From: Acidobacteriota bacterium | Lineage (GTDB): Bacteria > Acidobacteriota > Blastocatellia > Pyrinomonadales > Pyrinomonadaceae | NCBI GenBank assembly: GCA_018269075.1 | Contig: JAFDVJ010000129.1 | Span: 1-64,000, forward strand | Length of the DNA: 64,000 bases | Reading direction: 5' to 3' | Shown here: positions 1-9,305 of the stretch, piece by piece | Layout of the letters: each line of letters begins with the position of its first letter | Position numbering within the stretch: position 1 is the first letter of the stretch | Notes under the pieces: generated by a model | The model's input: only the letters and a program-made list of their open reading frames with translations | Told to the model about the DNA's origin: nothing | Database searches by the model: none | Position numbers and translations under genes: made by a program

Positions 1-33
1 AATGACGTCAAAATCGTTGTATTCCGTTTGCAA

Positions 34-1665
34 TTAGTATTTCTCTTCTTCCCAGTTTTTGATGATCTTTTGTAAAGCACTTTTGATACGATTATCGGGC
101 TTGAGGCCGCTGATTTCAAAGTAGTAACCGCTTTCCGCCAAAACCTGCACCAAATATGTTTCCATACCCGCATCGTAAATCTCACGATCCCGGCCGAGCA
201 GTTCGGCAAACGCGGCCAGCGCCTTTTCGCGCTGGCCGGTTTTCGCGTAAGCCGCGGCGATCTTGCACCAGACGCGGTATTTTGTGGCGTCGAGCAGCGA
301 ATCGGGCGTCCGGCGCAGGATTTCCAGCGCCTGATCCAATAACTTAACAGAAATTTTATCGTTTCGCCCGACGGCGAGCGCCGTCAATCCGGCGGCGCGG
401 TAATATGGTTTGCCGATCGAACGGACGATTCGCTCGGCTTCCGCGTAATTTCGCAGACCGGTGAATTTTTCGGCGAGTTGACCGAGATATCCGGCTTTTT
501 CCATCGCCGGCGAAGTCGACATCAGACCGCTTTCCGGCGAATCGGTTTCGATCCGTTCGACCTGTTTTAAGATTTGATTCAGGATGTCGACGGCCTCGAC
601 CGTTTGCCCGTTTTTCGCGTAAAAATCGGAAAGCGCGAGCGCGAGCTTGATCTTTGTATAATCGGCATAATCCCGAACGCCCTCGATGCGGCGGTAAATG
701 CTGCGGGCCGTTTCGACGTCGCCGAGCTTGAGCGCATACTCGGCGGCGCTTTCGGCGGTATATGATTCGTCTTCCGCCAGCCCGGCGTCGACGAGCTCGA
801 AAACCTTTTCCTTTCGGTTCGTTTCAAGATAGATCTCGATCAGATTGCGGTCGGCGAGATTTGCGGAATTGAGCGTGTTCGTCTGCCGGTAGGCCGACAA
901 AACCTCGATCGCCCGGTCGAAATTCTTCACCGCCCGATAACCGCCGGCGATTTCTTTCCACAGATCATCGACGAAAATATTTCCGACTTCTTTGACCGCC
1001 GGCGCATTTTTAATGACTTCGGCGTAAAGCGCTTCGGCCTCTTTTGTCCTGCCGGCCCGGAGATAAAGGCTTCCCGCTTTTGCTTTGGCGAGCAGTTCCA
1101 GATCTTTCCATTCGGTTTTCCCCGCCAGTTCGACGATGCCGGGCAGCATTTCGAACGCCCGTGTTTGATCGCCTTTTTCGTTCAAGGCTTCGGCAATCGC
1201 CAGCAGCCCGAACGCCCGATCGATCGGACTGTTTTCGTCCGTTATCGAACCGAGCGCGTCCGCCGCGTGTCCGAGCGCGACAAGCGCCCCGAGCGCGGCG
1301 GCCAACTCGCGATCCTTGTAGGCCGATTCGAATCCCTCGGCGGCAACAACATCTTTATAAATGGCGACGGCCCGTTCGTGTTTTCCTTTTTTCTCGTAAT
1401 CCCCGGCAATCTCGATCTGCAGCGCGCTTTTCCAGCCGCCGTCATCGAGCCGTTCGAGAACTTCGAGCGCCTTTTCGGGACGATCCACCCGCCGGTAATA
1501 GTCGGCCAATGACAATTTCTCCGTAATGAAACGTCCTTCATCCTTCCCGAGCAGATAAAACGCGCAGTCGAGCGGATTGTCGGGCGCCGGCGCTGGCGTC
1601 GTCTGGCCGGCCGCGCGGAAAACCAAAACGCCGAGAATAAAAATGCAGATTACGGGTTTCAGCAT
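34..1665 (-). CDS. Exported TPR-repeat protein
   Basis: 543-residue protein with a short hydrophobic N-terminus ending near an AAGQ site, which looks like a Sec signal peptide, followed by a long alpha-helical body. Repeats of the form 'A..Y...G....A' (for example IAGDYEKKGKHERAVAIYKDV, AGSLYLRAGRTKEAEALYAEV split over the middle) are tetratricopeptide repeats across most of the length. TPR proteins act as protein-interaction scaffolds, probably periplasmic here. An AAAGGAG Shine-Dalgarno precedes the ATG. It is transcribed leftward out of the window, so its downstream neighbours are unknown. The specific partner or role cannot be inferred. Confidence 0.8.
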   Translation of the reverse strand: MLKPVICIFILGVLVFRAAGQTTPAPAPDNPLDCAFYLLGKDEGRFITEKLSLADYYRRVDRPEKALEVLERLDDGGWKSALQIEIAGDYEKKGKHERAVAIYKDVVAAEGFESAYKDRELAAALGALVALGHAADALGSITDENSPIDRAFGLLAIAEALNEKGDQTRAFEMLPGIVELAGKTEWKDLELLAKAKAGSLYLRAGRTKEAEALYAEVIKNAPAVKEVGNIFVDDLWKEIAGGYRAVKNFDRAIEVLSAYRQTNTLNSANLADRNLIEIYLETNRKEKVFELVDAGLAEDESYTAESAAEYALKLGDVETARSIYRRIEGVRDYADYTKIKLALALSDFYAKNGQTVEAVDILNQILKQVERIETDSPESGLMSTSPAMEKAGYLGQLAEKFTGLRNYAEAERIVRSIGKPYYRAAGLTALAVGRNDKISVKLLDQALEILRRTPDSLLDATKYRVWCKIAAAYAKTGQREKALAAFAELLGRDREIYDAGMETYLVQVLAESGYYFEISGLKPDNRIKSALQKIIKNWEEEKY

Positions 1666-2088
1666 TGATTGAATCTCCTTTCAGATAATATCTTTGGATG
1701 TACCGACTTCATTTAGGGTTTATTCGACCGAAAAATGCGAAAAGCCGAATATTTTGAGCGGCTTTCGATTTTCGATTTTCCGAGTTCCGCGTTTAGCCGG
1801 CTTTCGATTTTCGGCGGGAAATTTCCGCAATTACGAAAAAGGCCGCCTGAAGGCCAATGGCTTTTTAGTTAAGCACGAAGTTGAATTTCTTGAACAGTTT
1901 AATAGGATGCGGATAAACGCGGATTTGGCGGATTTCGGCGGATTTCTTTTCGCTCAAAACAAAGCCAGGGAATAATCCGTGAAAATCCGTGTCATCCGCG
2001 TTATCCGCGGCCTATTTTTTTCCCGCCTGAATCAAACCTCGCGCTGATCTTATTCCGTAACATAATGCCATTGACCTGAAGGCGAAAC
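1666..2088. repeat. Intergenic region with degenerate CGGAT-rich inverted repeats
   Basis: No convincing gene is seen. Between about 1905 and 2011 short units such as GCGGATAAACGCGGATTT occur, followed by their approximate reverse complement (AATCCGTG, ATCCGCGTTATCCGCGG). Together they form a degenerate inverted repeat. Around 1740-1815 the phrase CGGCTTTCGATTTTCG recurs. The small plus-strand reading frame here has no coding character that I can support. The structure may terminate the leftward GH125 transcript. Confidence 0.45.
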
Positions 2089-3531
2089 TCAAAACGTCAG
2101 CTCCGCCAGCAGTCTTTTACGCTCGTTAAAGATCTTCAAAATCAGCTCGCCGAAGATCGTGTTCGCCCACGCGAACCATTTGCGGGTGAAATCCGTTGGG
2201 TCGTCCGGGTTGAACGATTCGTGCATAAAGCCGGTGCCGGCGTGCGTGCGTTTGAGCATCGCGAGACAGCGGCGAATTTCGGCGTCGTCCGATGAAGTCA
2301 GGCCGCGCATCACGATCGAGAGATGCCAGACGCTCGTCTTGCCGGTGTGCGGGCTGCCGACCGCTTCGGCGAATTTGCCGCGCCGGAAATAGGGGTTATT
2401 GTCCGACAGCACGAACCGGCGCGTGTTTTGGTAAATCGGGTCGGTTTGTCTGACGAAGCCGAGATACGGGAGCGAGATCAGGTTCGGCGCGTTGGCGTCG
2501 TCGATAAAGAGGCGGTTGCCGTAGCCGTCGACCTCGTAGGCGAAGATCTTCCCGAAATTCTCGTGCTCGACGACCGCGTATTTGTAGATCGCCCGTTCGA
2601 CCTCCGTCGCCAAAGCCTCGCATTCGCGGGCGAATTCTTCATTTTTCAACGCCGTGCGGAAGATTTCGGCGAGATGCCTCAGGGAGACGACCGCGAAGGC
2701 GTTCGACGGGATCAGAAACTGAAAGAGCGTCGAATCGTCCGACGGCCGGAACGCCGAGCGGATCAGACCGCACGGCCGGACCGGGCTGCCCGTCCCGTAA
2801 AACGGCGGCGCGTCGATCATATTGTCGGTCTTGCGGAGCAGATAATAGTCGCTTTTGCCTTCTTTCAGCTGCTCTTTCTTAAAGGTCTTGATTATCAGAC
2901 GCATCGCCGACTGCCATTCGTCGTCGAATGCCGACGCGTCATTGGTCGCACGCCAGTATTGATAGGCGAGCCGCATCGAGTAGCAGAGCGAATCGACCTC
3001 CCATTTTCGCTCCAGCACGCCGGGCTTGTTTTTCGGCAGATCGTCCCAGCCCTTCTCGTTCGGGTCCTTGAGAAAGGCGTTCGCGTAGGGTTCGAGCAGG
3101 ATGCTGTAGGCGTGACGGTGAATGAGGCCTTTAATCAGCAGCTGCAGATCCCGATCGTCCTTGACGAGCGAAAGATACGGCGTGACCTGCGCCGTCGAAT
3201 CGCGGAGCCAGAGCGCCTTGAGATCGCCGGTGATGACGAACGAATCGGGCTTCCCGTCGCGCGTCCCTAGTTCGACCGTCGTGTCGAGCGTGTTCGGATA
3301 GCAGTTCTCGAACAGCCACGCGAGCTCCGGGTCTCTGATCGCCGATTTGACTTCGGCGATTTTCGCCTCGACGGCTTTCGAGACGAATTTCCGGTCCTTG
3401 AGCGCCGGCCGGTTGGAGACGAAAGCGGCTTTTTCGCTCGTTTGGGCGGATGTTTTCGCCGTCAGTACGAGTCCCGCCGCGGCGATCGCGGCATCCGTCA
3501 AAAAATCGCGTCGGTTCATATTTTTGTTCAT
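2089..3531 (-). CDS. GH125 family exo-alpha-1,6-mannosidase-like glycosidase
   Basis: 480-residue protein of the metal-independent alpha-mannosidase family (GH125, formerly DUF1237). Family-like stretches include the LWLRDSTAQVTPYL segment, GLIHRHAYSILLEPYANAF, and FMHESFNPDDPTDFTRKWFAWANT near the C-terminus, where the conserved acidic and aromatic substrate-pocket residues lie. The N-terminus NRRDFLTDAAIAAAG looks like a twin-arginine signal, so export through Tat is likely. Start chosen at 3531 because its ATG overlaps the TGA of the upstream transposase (ATGA) and GGAAGGA precedes it; an ATG at 3519 is also possible. Expected role is removal of alpha-1,6-mannose from glycans. Confidence 0.82.
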   Translation of the reverse strand: MNKNMNRRDFLTDAAIAAAGLVLTAKTSAQTSEKAAFVSNRPALKDRKFVSKAVEAKIAEVKSAIRDPELAWLFENCYPNTLDTTVELGTRDGKPDSFVITGDLKALWLRDSTAQVTPYLSLVKDDRDLQLLIKGLIHRHAYSILLEPYANAFLKDPNEKGWDDLPKNKPGVLERKWEVDSLCYSMRLAYQYWRATNDASAFDDEWQSAMRLIIKTFKKEQLKEGKSDYYLLRKTDNMIDAPPFYGTGSPVRPCGLIRSAFRPSDDSTLFQFLIPSNAFAVVSLRHLAEIFRTALKNEEFARECEALATEVERAIYKYAVVEHENFGKIFAYEVDGYGNRLFIDDANAPNLISLPYLGFVRQTDPIYQNTRRFVLSDNNPYFRRGKFAEAVGSPHTGKTSVWHLSIVMRGLTSSDDAEIRRCLAMLKRTHAGTGFMHESFNPDDPTDFTRKWFAWANTIFGELILKIFNERKRLLAELTF

Positions 3532-3968
3532 TCCTTCCACAGATATTCGTCGATCTGGATGTTGTTGGCGATTAACAGGCTCTCGAATTCCTGTTTGAAA
3601 TCGAATTTCCGGTGATGCTCTTCCTGCCTTCGGATGTAATTGCGGACGACATCGAATTGAGACTGACTGACGGTAAACGCGCCGTAGCGTCTTTGCCAGG
3701 CAAAGTTTCTGTTAAAATGATCGTTCACCCATCTGGACGAATTGGCTTTTAAATCCCTGAGAAAATCAGAAAATTTCAGCTTCGGCGGAACATTTGCGAG
3801 CAAATGAACATGATCCTCGATCCCGTTTATTTCAAACGCGATGCCATCCATCCCGCGTACCGTTCCGCCGAGATATTCATACAAACGCGGTTTTATTTCA
3901 TTGGTTATCAATGGCAAACGGCCTTTTGTTCCAAAAACGATATGGTACAAAAAATTTGTGTAAGACAT
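3528..3968 (-). CDS. IS200/IS605-type Y1 transposase (TnpA/RAYT-like)
   Basis: 146-residue HUH single-strand transposase. The metal-binding HVH triad is at residues 53-55 (EDHVHLLANVPP) and the catalytic tyrosine is probably Tyr111 in VVRNYIRRQEEHH. The size is normal and the frame is intact, so it may be active. No tnpB partner is present. Directly upstream of its start lies a cluster of palindromes (4046-4337) of the kind that such standalone transposases mobilise or maintain. The gene ends in a 4-base overlap with the GH125 gene. Confidence 0.88.
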   Translation of the reverse strand: MSYTNFLYHIVFGTKGRLPLITNEIKPRLYEYLGGTVRGMDGIAFEINGIEDHVHLLANVPPKLKFSDFLRDLKANSSRWVNDHFNRNFAWQRRYGAFTVSQSQFDVVRNYIRRQEEHHRKFDFKQEFESLLIANNIQIDEYLWKE

Positions 3969-4045
3969 ATTTTCAATTTGTAAGGTTAGATAGTCCGAAA
4001 GCCGGACGTTGTTTCAGCCCTCAAAGAGGACGATTTATGTTTTAA

Positions 4046-4337
4046 GTCCGCAGAGCGGACGACAGGGAATAACTACAGGCGCAAGCCTGTAGCCGGCGAT
4101 CCAAAAGTAATCGAGCCTGTTTACAGGCGACAGAGTTATTCCGTCCGTAAATTGGTCCAAATAATAACACAACCCAACCGCATTTTCACGCGTGAAAATA
4201 TCGGCGGAGAAAATTGTTTCTGTCGCCTGTAAACAGGCTCAACACTAATTTTGTTCGTATTCTACACGCTTGCGCGTGTAGCTATTCTCTGTCGTCCGCT
4301 CTGCGGACTTAAAACCTCAATCGTCCGCTCTGCGGAC
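4046..4337. repeat. REP/BIME-like mirrored palindrome cluster
   Basis: Seven palindromes are arranged symmetrically about a perfect 18-bp centre (4182-4199, ATTTTCACG/CGTGAAAAT). From left: GTCCGC-AGA-GCGGAC (4046-4060), CTACAGGC-type (4073-4092), GCCTGT-TT-ACAGGC (4115-4128), centre, GCCTGT-AA-ACAGGC (4225-4238), CTACACGC-type (4262-4281), GTCCGC-TCT-GCGGAC (4294-4308). An extra copy of the last lies at 4323-4337. The 12-base spacers between outer and second hairpins also match when reverse-complemented. It abuts the TnpA gene and fits a bacterial interspersed mosaic or non-autonomous element. No gene lies in 3969-4380. Confidence 0.75.
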
Positions 4338-4380
4338 TTAATCCAGAAACGTCAGCTCTGATGTGCGGATTATCGCGCTC

Positions 4381-5418
4381 TTAATTGAACAAACCGTTGA
4401 CGTAATTCTCCGGGTCGAAAACCATTAAATCGCGGACCTGTTCGCCGATGCCGACGTAGCGGATCGGGAGATTGAGCTCTTTGGCGATCGCGACGGCGAT
4501 GCCGCCTTTGGCGGTGCCGTCGAGTTTGGTGAGGACGATGCCGGTGACGTCGGCCGTCTTCATAAACTGGCGCGCCTGTTCCAGACCGTTCTGGCCGGTC
4601 ACGGCGTCGATCACGAGCAGCGTTTCGTGCGGCGCGCCTTCGACCTCGCGGCCGGCGACGCGCTTCATCTTTTCGAGCTCGGCCATCAGGTTCGATTTGT
4701 TGTGCAGGCGGCCGGCCGTGTCGACGATCAGGACGTCGGCCTGCCGGGCGCGCGCGGCCTTGAGCGAATCGAAGAGGACGGCCGCCGGGTCGGTGCCCTG
4801 TTTCTGCTGGATGATCTGGACGCCGGCGCGTTCGGCCCAGATTTCGAGCTGGTCCGAAGCCGCCGCGCGAAACGTGTCGGCAGCGCAGATCAGGACGCCG
4901 TTGCCCTCGTCCTTGATGCGCTGGGCGAGCTTGCCGATAGTCGTCGTCTTGCCGACGCCGTTGACGCCGACGACCATCAGGACGTACGGCTTGATGTCGG
5001 CCCGGATCGTCCGCTCGTCGGCGACGCCGCGTTCCTCGGAATGATGAAGGATGTCGAGCAGTTCCTTCTTCATAATCCGTTTGAGCGCGTCGAGGTCGCG
5101 GATCTCCTCGCGCGTCACACCGCGGCGGATCGCTTCAAGGATCTGCAGCGTCGTCGCGACGCCGATGTCGGTCGAGATCAGCATCTCCTCGAGCTCTTCG
5201 AGAAATTCCTCGTCGATCTGCTTGCGGCCCTCGAAAACCTGATCGAGCTTGTTGTTGATCGAGTCGCGCGTCTTGCCGATCGCGTTGTAAAACCGGACGC
5301 CGATCGCCTTTTCGGCCTCTTCTTCCTGTTTTTTGAGTTCTTCGATCGATTTGTCGAGTCCTAAGACCGAGGTCGAGAATTTGTCTTCGTCTTTCTTTCT
5401 GCGCCAAAAAAATGCCAT
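4381..5418 (-). CDS. ftsY: Signal recognition particle receptor FtsY
   Basis: 345-residue SRP-family GTPase that docks ribosome-SRP complexes at the Sec translocon. The order is a short charged N-terminal A region, the NG helical domain (about 45-130), then the G domain with P-loop [53 protein letters not shown] and the C-terminal [22 protein letters not shown]. The length is typical for the family without a long acidic A domain. A dispersed 34-base repeat (5424-5457) lies only a few bases before the ATG, and no Shine-Dalgarno is visible. Confidence 0.97.
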   Translation of the reverse strand: MAFFWRRKKDEDKFSTSVLGLDKSIEELKKQEEEAEKAIGVRFYNAIGKTRDSINNKLDQVFEGRKQIDEEFLEELEEMLISTDIGVATTLQILEAIRRGVTREEIRDLDALKRIMKKELLDILHHSEERGVADERTIRADIKPYVLMVVGVNGVGKTTTIGKLAQRIKDEGNGVLICAADTFRAAASDQLEIWAERAGVQIIQQKQGTDPAAVLFDSLKAARARQADVLIVDTAGRLHNKSNLMAELEKMKRVAGREVEGAPHETLLVIDAVTGQNGLEQARQFMKTADVTGIVLTKLDGTAKGGIAVAIAKELNLPIRYVGIGEQVRDLMVFDPENYVNGLFN

Positions 5419-5423
5419 ATATC

Positions 5424-5457
5424 GATTGCGGATTTCGGATTGCGGATTTCGGATTTT
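5424..5457. repeat. Dispersed GATTGCGGATTTCGGATT repeat (copy 1)
   Basis: AT-leaning direct-repeat tract built from alternating GATTGCG and GATTTCG units, located just upstream of ftsY. A near-identical tract is found at 63958-63991 just upstream of rpsF. The units are not coding. Confidence 0.6.
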
Positions 5458-5553
5458 GTTCGAGACCGCGAAGCCGTTTTGTTATTTCAATAAAATAGAG
5501 TCAAAAGTTTGATTATAAAGAAAAAAGGCGAAAGTGTGAAAAGGCGTTTAATG

Positions 5554-5592
5554 GAAGAAGCCCGGCGCGGTGTGACCGGGCCGGGCTTCTTC
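5554..5592. terminator. Strong hairpin between the zinc-finger membrane gene and ftsY
   Basis: Perfect 12-bp stem GAAGAAGCCCGG (5554-5565) and its complement (5581-5592) with a 15-base loop. It lies just downstream of the leftward gene ending at 5609, so it probably ends that transcript. The best T-run (TTTTTT) follows on the plus strand, so direction is uncertain. Confidence 0.6.
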
Positions 5593-5608
5593 GTCTTTTT
5601 TATTCCTG

Positions 5609-7339
5609 TTAAGCCTTGAAGAGCTTCAGTTTCTCCGAGTTTTTGTAGAGCGCGAACCCGACCACGACCGCGAAGACGACCGCGAAATAGAAGCCGATGA
5701 ACGAGGTGATCGCCGTCGCCGGCACGTTGCCGAAGGTCGGCATATTGAACGGCGACAGAATCAGCCCGATGATAAATCCGACGATTCCTCCGATGATCGA
5801 CAGCGCGAACGTCATCAGCCAGAGCTTGAGGTAATCGACGCCGAGCAGCTTGATCGTTTCGAGCCCGACCGTCGGATTGATGGTCGCCCAGAACGACCGC
5901 GTGTAGCCCGCCACGCAGCAGGCCGCCGGGTAGTAGAAAACGCCCCAGAGAAACGCCAGGAAACCGAGAATCAGGACGGGAACCGCCATTTTCAGCAGGT
6001 TCATAGCCATCTGCTGCATCTCTTTCTGCTTGGTTTCGGGCGTTTTCCCGAGCCCGCTTTCGAGCTGTTTCTTGCGCTGCTCCTGGATCATATCGTTGAG
6101 CCGCTTGAATTCCTTTTCCTCGTCGTAAGACCGCGATTCGGCCTTTCGCATCCGGTCTTCGTCGGGCATATTGCCGTCGCCGTAAAGATCCTTCTGCTTC
6201 TGCAGCGACGGATTGTCTTTGATCGGACTGTCTTTGTCCGTCAGGAACCGCGACTGCTCGTCCTGCTGCATCGAGCCGATCTGCGACGAGACGGTCTTGA
6301 TCGTGTAAAAGATGCTGCCGATGATGATCGCCGCGAGCAGCCCGAACGAGACCAGGTAAACGCCGATGCTCAGGAAAAACGGGTGGACGACGTCGTCCCA
6401 GAGCGAGAAATCGTCAAAGCTCGGCATAAAGTTGCCGCCGATCTTGCCCTGCGAGAAATTATCGACCGTGTTGGCGAGCACTCCGAAGGTCAGCATATTC
6501 GAGAGCATCCAGCAGATGATCGCCGCGCCGACCAGAAAGATGCTGCCCGTGCCGGCCGCGCTCTGCCCGAGCGAGAAGAACATAAACATCAGCGCGCCGA
6601 AAAACAGGCTCGTCTTGTATTTGAACGGGTAGGCCAGCGCGTTGAAAAAGTCTCCGAAACCGAAACCCTCGGAAATGTCGTGCTGAAACTGGTAGGCCTG
6701 CTGCGATTTCTCTTTAAACTCCTTGACCGATTTGCACATCGCCCCGCAAAACGGGCAGATTTTGACGGTTCCGCCGAAAGATTTCGGACAGACCTTGCAG
6801 AAGCCGTTGCCGCAGGTTTCGCAGAGAAACGAAGCCGGCTCTTCCGGGTGCATACTGCAGAAATCCGGGCTCGCCGCCGGCGGCGGCGCGAAATTCGCGG
6901 CCTGCTGGTTCTGCTGCCAGGCCGGTTCCTGCCAGTTGTTGTTCTCGAAATTATGGACCGGCGGAGGCTGATCGAAAGGATTGTGCGAAGGCTGATAAGG
7001 TGCCGCCGGTTCGGTGATCGTGGTTTGATAAGGATTGGCGACCGTCGGCGACGGCGGGACGAAGTTCTGGGTCTGGTGCGCCGCCGGTTCTCCGGTCGGC
7101 TGGCCGCCGGCGGTCGAAGTCACGACCGGCGGCGGCAGGCCCTGTTCCTTGGCGTTGAAGAACTTCAACAAAGCCGGCACCTTGCGGGCCTCGATCCAGC
7201 GCAGATTGCCGCGTTTGACCATATCCTGCGGAAGCAGCGAGCCCTCGTAGATCCATTGGGTCAGAACCTCGAAATTGGCTTCGTAGATTTGTCCGCCGAT
7301 ATCGATCTGCCAAATTTCCTGATAATCAGTCACGTTCAT
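5609..7339 (-). CDS. Membrane protein with GYF-like N-terminus and B-box-like zinc finger
   Basis: 576-residue protein. Residues 1-65 (IWQIDIGGQIYEANFEVL, then WIYEGSLLPQDMVKRGNLRWIEA) resemble the GYF_2/DUF4339-type module. A Pro/Gln-rich linker (about 70-160) follows. Next comes a Cys/His cluster (FCSMHPEEPASFLCETCGNGFC, then CPFCGAMC) like a B-box or double zinc ribbon. The rest is a polytopic membrane region with five or six hydrophobic segments, interrupted by a charged cytoplasmic loop (about 345-440). The role is unknown; the composition suggests a membrane protein with a cytosolic interaction head. It sits 25 bases downstream of the HD-GYP gene, same strand, possibly co-transcribed. 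Confidence 0.6.
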   Translation of the reverse strand: MNVTDYQEIWQIDIGGQIYEANFEVLTQWIYEGSLLPQDMVKRGNLRWIEARKVPALLKFFNAKEQGLPPPVVTSTAGGQPTGEPAAHQTQNFVPPSPTVANPYQTTITEPAAPYQPSHNPFDQPPPVHNFENNNWQEPAWQQNQQAANFAPPPAASPDFCSMHPEEPASFLCETCGNGFCKVCPKSFGGTVKICPFCGAMCKSVKEFKEKSQQAYQFQHDISEGFGFGDFFNALAYPFKYKTSLFFGALMFMFFSLGQSAAGTGSIFLVGAAIICWMLSNMLTFGVLANTVDNFSQGKIGGNFMPSFDDFSLWDDVVHPFFLSIGVYLVSFGLLAAIIIGSIFYTIKTVSSQIGSMQQDEQSRFLTDKDSPIKDNPSLQKQKDLYGDGNMPDEDRMRKAESRSYDEEKEFKRLNDMIQEQRKKQLESGLGKTPETKQKEMQQMAMNLLKMAVPVLILGFLAFLWGVFYYPAACCVAGYTRSFWATINPTVGLETIKLLGVDYLKLWLMTFALSIIGGIVGFIIGLILSPFNMPTFGNVPATAITSFIGFYFAVVFAVVVGFALYKNSEKLKLFKA

Positions 7340-7364
7340 AATAAAAGTATCATTCTAAAATTTA

Positions 7365-9176
7365 TTAAGCCGCCTTGTTGCCCAATTGCTCTCTGGCCGA
7401 AACCAGTTTCCGGTTGTTCTGCTGGGCATCGGCCCGCAGCTTGACCACGCCGATGCCGATCTTGCCCTCGTTGCAGGCTTCGACCAGCGCCTGCACGACC
7501 CGCCCGTCGTAGCGGGTGCCGACGAAGCTCTTGATCCGTTCGAGCGAATCTTCGAGCGTCATTCCCTTGGAATACGGCCGGTCGATCGTCATCGCGTCGA
7601 ACGTATCGGCTACCGAGACGATCTTCGCCTGGAGCGGGATGTCCTTGTCGGTCAGTCCCTGCGGGTAGCCCTGCCCGTTGACCATCTCGTGATGCATATA
7701 CATTCCGGGCAGAAAATCCTTCATCGCCGGGATCTGCGACATAATCTTGTAACCGCGCTGCGGGTGGGTCTTCATAATCTCGAACTCTTCGTTGGTCAGC
7801 GCCGCCGGTTTCTTGAGGATCGAATCGTCGATCGCGATTTTTCCGACATCGTGCAGGAGCGCGCTGATCCGCAGCGTTTCGAGCTCTTCCGGTTCGAGTC
7901 CCATCCGCCGGCCGATCGCGACCGAGACCCGCGAGACGCGCTCCGAATGACCGCGCGTGTATTTGTCCTTGCCGTCGATCGCCGCCGCCAGCGCCTTGAC
8001 CGTGCCGACGAACAGCTCGCGGTTTTCCTCGGCCGCCCGGGCGAGTTTGGCGATGTATTCCTCGACGTTGTCGCTCATCATATTGAAGGCGTCGCCAAGC
8101 GTTCCGATCTCGGAGATGCCCTTGGCATCCACGCGGGTCGAGAAATCGCCCTCGGCGATCTTTTCGGCGGCCGCCGAGAGCTTCATCAGCGGATGCGTCA
8201 TCTGGCGGCTGAGGAGAAATCCGACGACGAGCGCGAACATCGCGAACCCGAGACAGATCACCCACGTCTGCCGCCGCATCTCGCCGACCGACGCGAGCGC
8301 CTTCGATTCGTCCTGCATCGCGATCACGCCGAGCTTGAGCTCGTTATGAAAATTGGCCGTCGAATAGGCCCCGATCATTTCGTGACGAATGCCTTCGTAA
8401 TCGGCGGTAAACGGAACCAGCGCCGATTGGATCTGGCGGTTGGATTCCTGCCATTCCTGAACGATCTTCAGATTCAAAAGCGATTTCTGGCCGGCGACGA
8501 TCTTGGCGTCGGGATGGAAGATCGCGTTGCCCTTTTCGTCGACGACGAAGATGATCGGCAGTCCGGCCTTCCACAGCTCGTCCTCGCTGGCCGGCCGCGT
8601 TTCCGACATAATCAGCGAAATCTCGCGGAGCGAGACGACCGCCATCACGAAGGCCGAAAGATTGTTGTTGATGACCACCGGCGAAGCGATCGTCTGGACC
8701 AGCTCGCCGCTCGACGCGACCTTTTGCGGCTGGCCGAAAACCAGCTTGCGGTTTTCGAGGTTCGGCGCCAGATTGTTGGCCAGTGTCTCGATCTCTTCCC
8801 GTTTGACCTGTTCGGCCCGGAAGACCGAGAGCGATTCGCTGCCGGTCGGTCTGATGTAAAGCGCCAGCAGGAAAGGATTTTCTTTAAGCGTCGCGCCGAG
8901 TTTTTCCTCGGTCTGCTGGGATGATAAAAGCGAAAAGTCGTTGGACAGCTCAAGCGCCTTGGCGTAGCTGCCGACCAGATCGGCGTATCTTTGACCGAAG
9001 AGCTCGATCTGGCGGGCCTTGTCCTGCACGAGCTGGGTCTGGTAGCGGCCCTCGACGGCGCGCAGCTCGCGGGCGCTGCGGTCGGACAGCGTCCAGCTCG
9101 TCAGCAGCAGCGGGAACAGGCCGACCGCCAACAGGGTGAAAGTCACGAAATAAATTAAACTGAATTTTTTTCTCAT
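7365..9176 (-). CDS. Membrane HAMP/HD-GYP cyclic-di-GMP phosphodiesterase
   Basis: 603-residue signalling protein. It has an N-terminal membrane anchor, an extracytoplasmic Cache-like sensor (about 35-300) and a second membrane helix (about 305-325). A HAMP domain follows (RQMTHPLMKLSAAAEKIAEGDFSTRVDAKG, written here only in outline), then an HD-GYP domain. The latter shows LLHDVGKIA (HD metal pair), a downstream MHHE pair, GQGYPQGL (the GYP signature) and DTFDAMTIDRPY. HD-GYP enzymes hydrolyse c-di-GMP, so it probably couples an external signal to c-di-GMP levels. A C-terminal tail of about 60 residues has no assigned role. Confidence 0.9.
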   Translation of the reverse strand: MRKKFSLIYFVTFTLLAVGLFPLLLTSWTLSDRSARELRAVEGRYQTQLVQDKARQIELFGQRYADLVGSYAKALELSNDFSLLSSQQTEEKLGATLKENPFLLALYIRPTGSESLSVFRAEQVKREEIETLANNLAPNLENRKLVFGQPQKVASSGELVQTIASPVVINNNLSAFVMAVVSLREISLIMSETRPASEDELWKAGLPIIFVVDEKGNAIFHPDAKIVAGQKSLLNLKIVQEWQESNRQIQSALVPFTADYEGIRHEMIGAYSTANFHNELKLGVIAMQDESKALASVGEMRRQTWVICLGFAMFALVVGFLLSRQMTHPLMKLSAAAEKIAEGDFSTRVDAKGISEIGTLGDAFNMMSDNVEEYIAKLARAAEENRELFVGTVKALAAAIDGKDKYTRGHSERVSRVSVAIGRRMGLEPEELETLRISALLHDVGKIAIDDSILKKPAALTNEEFEIMKTHPQRGYKIMSQIPAMKDFLPGMYMHHEMVNGQGYPQGLTDKDIPLQAKIVSVADTFDAMTIDRPYSKGMTLEDSLERIKSFVGTRYDGRVVQALVEACNEGKIGIGVVKLRADAQQNNRKLVSAREQLGNKAA

Positions 9177-9240
9177 TTGAGGGGACGGGCCAGGGTATGA
9201 TGGCGAAAATTATTTCGCACTACTATTTTAGAACAGCAAG

Positions 9241-9283
9241 ACAAAATTGGTCAACATATTTTAACTATGCTGACCAATTTTGT
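9241..9283. repeat. AT-rich inverted repeat downstream of the ChaN-like gene
   Basis: Arms ACAAAATTGGTCA (9241-9253) and TGACCAATTTTGT (9271-9283) are exact reverse complements around a 17-base loop. It lies between the leftward ChaN-like gene (ends 9306) and the HD-GYP start (9176). It may be a terminator for the former or an operator for the latter. A T-run follows only on the plus strand. Confidence 0.5.
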
Positions 9284-9305
9284 TTTAAGGTTTTTTTCGT
9301 TGATT

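Noticed and set aside
1694-1975. 93-residue plus-strand reading frame between the TPR and GH125 genes
   Set aside because: It runs through CGGAT-type repeats, has a biased residue content and no ribosome-binding site; it looks like a chance frame.
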